Positions 61,538 to 64,000 of a stretch of DNA of 64,000 bases are shown here, one piece after another. The notes below the pieces were generated by a model. It made no database searches, had not been told where the DNA came from, and saw only the letters and a program-made list of their open reading frames with translations. The position numbers and the translations under genes were made by a program. Position 1 is the first letter of the stretch; every line of letters starts with the position of its first letter. The stretch is taken from NCBI GenBank assembly GCA_020628855.1, contig JAHDEL010000003.1:77328-141327 (forward strand), in the 5' to 3' direction. The stretch comes from Saprospiraceae bacterium. Its GTDB lineage: Bacteria; Bacteroidota; Bacteroidia; Chitinophagales; Saprospiraceae.

Positions 61538-62785
61538 ATGAATATCCAATCAGCAAAACAACGTTACGGTATTATTGGAAGATCAGAAAAACTTGATCTT
61601 GCATTGGAAATTGCACTTAAAGTTGCAAACACAGATCTTTCTGTGCTTATTCAAGGGGAAAGTGGAGTTGGGAAGGAAGTATTTTCAAAAATCATCCATG
61701 AGCAATCCAAGCGAAAACATAACAATTTCATAGCGATAAACTGTGGTGCCATTCCCGAAGGGACGATCAATTCTGAACTCTTTGGACATGAAAAGGGTGC
61801 GTTCACGGGAGCAACATCTGAGCGAAAGGGCTACTTCGAGACAGTGAACAGTGGGACCATCTTCCTAGATGAAATTGGTGAAATGCCTCTGGACACCCAA
61901 GCATACTTATTACGAATCCTTGAAAATGGTGAATTTATCAAAGTGGGTTCGTCGAAAGTATTGAAAACAGATGTTCGAATTGTGGCTGCAACCAATGTTG
62001 ATTTAGAACAAAAAATAAAAAAAGGCAAGTTTAGAGAAGATCTCTTTTATCGACTTAACACTGTACCCATCTATGTACCGGCATTGCATGAAAGGAGAGA
62101 AGATATCGATATGTTGTTTAGAAAATTTGCCAATGATTTTGCTGAAAAGTATCACACTGACACTGTCAGATTAACTGAGGAGGCAAAAGCAATCATAAAC
62201 CAATATCGCTGGCCAGGTAATATTAGAGAACTCAGGAATCTTGTGGAGCAAATCTCAATCTTATCTCAATCTAGCATGATTGATGTCAAGGATATTCAAA
62301 AGATAGCGCCTCAGTTATTCAAAAGAAATCTACCAGCAACTGTAGGAAGTTCATCAAATACCGAATCTGAATCATTCGAAGAAAGAGAAATATTATACAA
62401 ATTCCTGTTCGACATGAAGAGTGATTTGAATGATCTTAAAAATCTTGTATACGGACTTATCCAAACAAATGATCTTACGATCAGTGATAAGACCCCAATG
62501 CCAAATATCTTACCTCAACAGGAGCAGTTTCAGCAAAATAACATCCAATATTATGATAAAGGATTTGATGACAACTCCCCTATTATTATCAATCACAATA
62601 TTGACGGAGGCTATCAAGCAGCAGAAGAAGTGGATGAAAACTTAAGTCTTGATGAGAAGACTAAAGAACTTATCATCAAAGCCTTGAAGAAACATAAGAA
62701 TAAAAGAAGGGATGCTGCTGAAGAACTAGGAATATCAGAACGAACGTTATACAGGAAGATCAAAGAATATAATCTGGATGACTAG
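61538..62785 (+). CDS. Sigma-54-dependent transcriptional activator (no receiver)
   Basis: A 415-residue bacterial enhancer-binding protein. The AAA+ domain starts almost at the N-terminus: Walker A GESGVGKEVF near 41, sigma54 contact loop EKGAFTGATSERKG, Walker B GTIFLDEIGEM, and arginine-finger/sensor regions YRLNTVPIYVPALHERREDI and YRWPGNIRELRNL. A long linker with Gln/Asn-rich parts separates it from a Fis-type helix-turn-helix at the C-terminus (about 375-412; RRDAAEELGISERTLYRKI). It has no receiver or other sensor domain, so its activity may be constitutive or controlled by a partner. It lies between miaB and lptE. Confidence 0.93.
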   Translation: MNIQSAKQRYGIIGRSEKLDLALEIALKVANTDLSVLIQGESGVGKEVFSKIIHEQSKRKHNNFIAINCGAIPEGTINSELFGHEKGAFTGATSERKGYFETVNSGTIFLDEIGEMPLDTQAYLLRILENGEFIKVGSSKVLKTDVRIVAATNVDLEQKIKKGKFREDLFYRLNTVPIYVPALHERREDIDMLFRKFANDFAEKYHTDTVRLTEEAKAIINQYRWPGNIRELRNLVEQISILSQSSMIDVKDIQKIAPQLFKRNLPATVGSSSNTESESFEEREILYKFLFDMKSDLNDLKNLVYGLIQTNDLTISDKTPMPNILPQQEQFQQNNIQYYDKGFDDNSPIIINHNIDGGYQAAEEVDENLSLDEKTKELIIKALKKHKNKRRDAAEELGISERTLYRKIKEYNLDD

Positions 62786-63266
62786 ATATCTTATTTGGAT
62801 TTCTGTTCTCTGCTTCACAGCATGTTACAGCTTTAAAGGGATTACAATTCCTCCTGAAGTAAATACATTTTATGTCGAAAACTTCCAACTCAGAACAAGT
62901 AGCGCTCCTGCCGCTATAGAAATAGAACTCTCTGAGGCACTGAGAAGAAAAGTGCGAGAAGAAAGTAGGTTAAGGGCTTCTGAAACGAATCCTGATGTAG
63001 AATTTTTTGGGAATATTACAGGCTACCGCGTTGAATTTGCTGGCGCCCAACAAGGTGATCAAGCTGCTCTAAATAGATTATTGCTGAATGTGTCAGTGAC
63101 GTATACTGACAATCTTGATGATGAAAATAGCTATACGAAAAACTACTCTCAGATAACGACATTCAGTGCCAATGTAGATTTGAGTGACGTGGAAGAAGGG
63201 TTAGTGACGACTCTCATTGATGAGATTACTGAGCAAATATTTAATGATACCTACACCGATTGGTAA
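62778..63266 (+). CDS. lptE: LPS assembly lipoprotein LptE
   Basis: LptE plugs the LptD barrel that inserts LPS into the outer membrane. The 162-residue product has a short lipoprotein signal (YLIWISVLCFTACYSF; acylated Cys about 16) and the Bacteroidota LptE pattern: SFKGITIPPEVNTFYVENFQ, IEIELSEALRRKVREESRLR, NITGYRVEFAGAQQGD and ITEQIFNDTYTDW. Its start overlaps the 3' end of the sigma54 activator gene by 8 bp. An acidic protein with its own promoter follows. Confidence 0.9.
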   Translation: MTRYLIWISVLCFTACYSFKGITIPPEVNTFYVENFQLRTSSAPAAIEIELSEALRRKVREESRLRASETNPDVEFFGNITGYRVEFAGAQQGDQAALNRLLLNVSVTYTDNLDDENSYTKNYSQITTFSANVDLSDVEEGLVTTLIDEITEQIFNDTYTDW

Positions 63267-63275
63267 GCTTTATAC

Positions 63276-63283
63276 TAACTTTG
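63276..63283 (+). promoter_or_regulatory. Predicted -7 box for the acidic protein gene
   Basis: TAACTTTG matches TAnnTTTG and ends 22 nt before the ATG at 63306. Confidence 0.5.
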
Positions 63284-63305
63284 CATAGACTAATCTGACC
63301 TCGAA

Positions 63306-64000
63306 ATGAAGAAATCCTTCTATCATCCGCATACCATTCAATCTGATATTTCGGATTTGGACGAACGCTGGATTTCTAAGCAAACTCAAGAAAAGCCCTA
63401 CGATCTTCATTATATCTACCTCAAAGCGTTGAAGGCCATTGACAAAGATTTTGAGTCTGGCTTGTATAATCAAATTGGGAAGCTCCTCTCTCAATCCAAT
63501 CATTCATTCAGAATAAGTCAGTTGCTCGATAGATATTTTACTGATGATAGAGAGAATGCTATCAGTACGATTACTATTAAATCTAAGAAGTCTGAAGAAG
63601 TCATAGCAAACTCTATTCTCTTCAATGGATTAATTGATACTTCGAATACAGAAATTACTCTAGATGAGATAGACTTGGAAGAAGAAGTAAGTGAAGTTGA
63701 AGAAACTATAACAGCAGAAGAACAAGACTCAGGAGAGAATCAAACAGAAGAAACAGTAGCTCAAGAAGCTTCTGCAAATGCTGTAGAGTCTTTAAATATT
63801 TTGACAATTGACAGCATCGAAATAGATGATGCTCAATTGACTGAGGAGGAAGCTGCAGAGGACAAGGCAGATTCAGCTGAAGAACCACAGTCAACTGATT
63901 CCCAAGAAGAAATTGAGGATTCTGAAGGTATTACTTCAGTAAATGAAGCTAGCAAAGCTGATATTCTTATTGAAGTAAAGGAAGAAGAAGAAGAAGAAGA
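63306..64000 (+). CDS. Acidic, Glu-rich hypothetical protein (3' end beyond window)
   Basis: The frame opens with ATG at 63306-63308 and stays open to the window end, giving 231 visible residues. The first 110 are ordinary and helix-rich (DERWISKQTQEKPYDLHYIY; SFRISQLLDRYFTDDREN). From about 120 on the chain becomes strongly acidic with long Glu/Ser/Asp runs (EEEVSEVEETITAEEQDSG; EEPQSTDSQEEIEDSEG), ending in an uninterrupted Glu run at the window edge. There is no signal peptide or membrane helix. It lies after lptE, where secG or a TPR protein is often found in Bacteroidota. Function unknown; a disordered, scaffold-like protein is likely. Confidence 0.8.
   Translation, partial: MKKSFYHPHTIQSDISDLDERWISKQTQEKPYDLHYIYLKALKAIDKDFESGLYNQIGKLLSQSNHSFRISQLLDRYFTDDRENAISTITIKSKKSEEVIANSILFNGLIDTSNTEITLDEIDLEEEVSEVEETITAEEQDSGENQTEETVAQEASANAVESLNILTIDSIEIDDAQLTEEEAAEDKADSAEEPQSTDSQEEIEDSEGITSVNEASKADILIEVKEEEEEE

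Noticed and set aside
1..64000. CRISPR arrays, insertion sequences, tRNA or rRNA genes
   Set aside because: I read every intergenic gap by eye. I saw no regular spacer array, transposase frame, tRNA clover sequence or rRNA segment. A tool search could still find weak cases.

Overview
The window is a gene-dense, AT-rich chromosomal segment of a Bacteroidota bacterium, most likely a (marine?) Saprospiria-type heterotroph. The phylum call rests on a primary sigma factor without region 1.1, a SusC/SusD pair, proteins with C-terminal type IX secretion (T9SS) sorting domains, PorD and a PorE-like protein, an S46 dipeptidyl-peptidase, the alternative GlmU-like protein, and promoter boxes matching TAnnTTTG. 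The class-level call is an inference. I see no phage, insertion sequence, CRISPR array, tRNA or rRNA. The region reads as core genome plus one secreted-glycan-degradation island.

Layout. 1-4.7 kb: rpsO-pnp and rpoD. 4.7-9.3 kb: small secreted or lipoproteins, a Nudix-like protein, purC, a prohibitin-family protein and a family 9 glycosyltransferase. 9.3-13.5 kb: a T9SS-sorted thermolysin-like protease and small exported proteins. 13.5-16.5 kb: a divergent NarL-type response regulator and TPR-histidine kinase. Their 520-bp spacer holds an inverted repeat, a candidate structured RNA and a terminator. 16.5-25.4 kb: PLP-dependent deaminase, then a long minus-strand series purN-porD-coaBC-rpoZ-bamD-PorE-like-TPR, and a radical SAM protein. 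25.4-38.4 kb: S46 peptidase, transketolase, hpf, a GlmU-like/rpmE2/methyltransferase operon, yraN, and a sugar-phosphate isomerase. 38.5-57.0 kb: the secreted/glycan island (FG-GAP propeller protein; PNGase F-like > SusC > SusD > GH13 operon; CotH-LTD protein; fructosamine-kinase-like protein; SusA-like GH13). 57-64 kb: purB, a TPR/TonB-C-like protein, a DUF2853 protein, and miaB - sigma54 activator - lptE followed by an acidic protein cut by the window end.

How the genes work together. The outer-membrane theme is strong: BamD (barrel insertion), LptE (LPS insertion), PorD and a PorE-like protein (T9SS), and five apparent T9SS cargo proteins. The SusC/SusD system with one T9SS-sorted and one exported GH13 enzyme points to alpha-glucan use. 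The PNGase F-like protein at the head of that operon suggests the substrate may be glycoprotein-associated.

The main unusual observations are as follows. Two genes (family 9 glycosyltransferase and fructosamine-kinase-like) appear to start at ATA and ATT, each at or next to the preceding stop codon. Convergent genes meet with almost no intergenic DNA at seven of nine junctions. A candidate structured RNA lies in the histidine kinase/response regulator spacer. Hairpins in the rpsO-pnp spacer parallel the known E. coli control region. An S46 peptidase carries an 11-cysteine tail.
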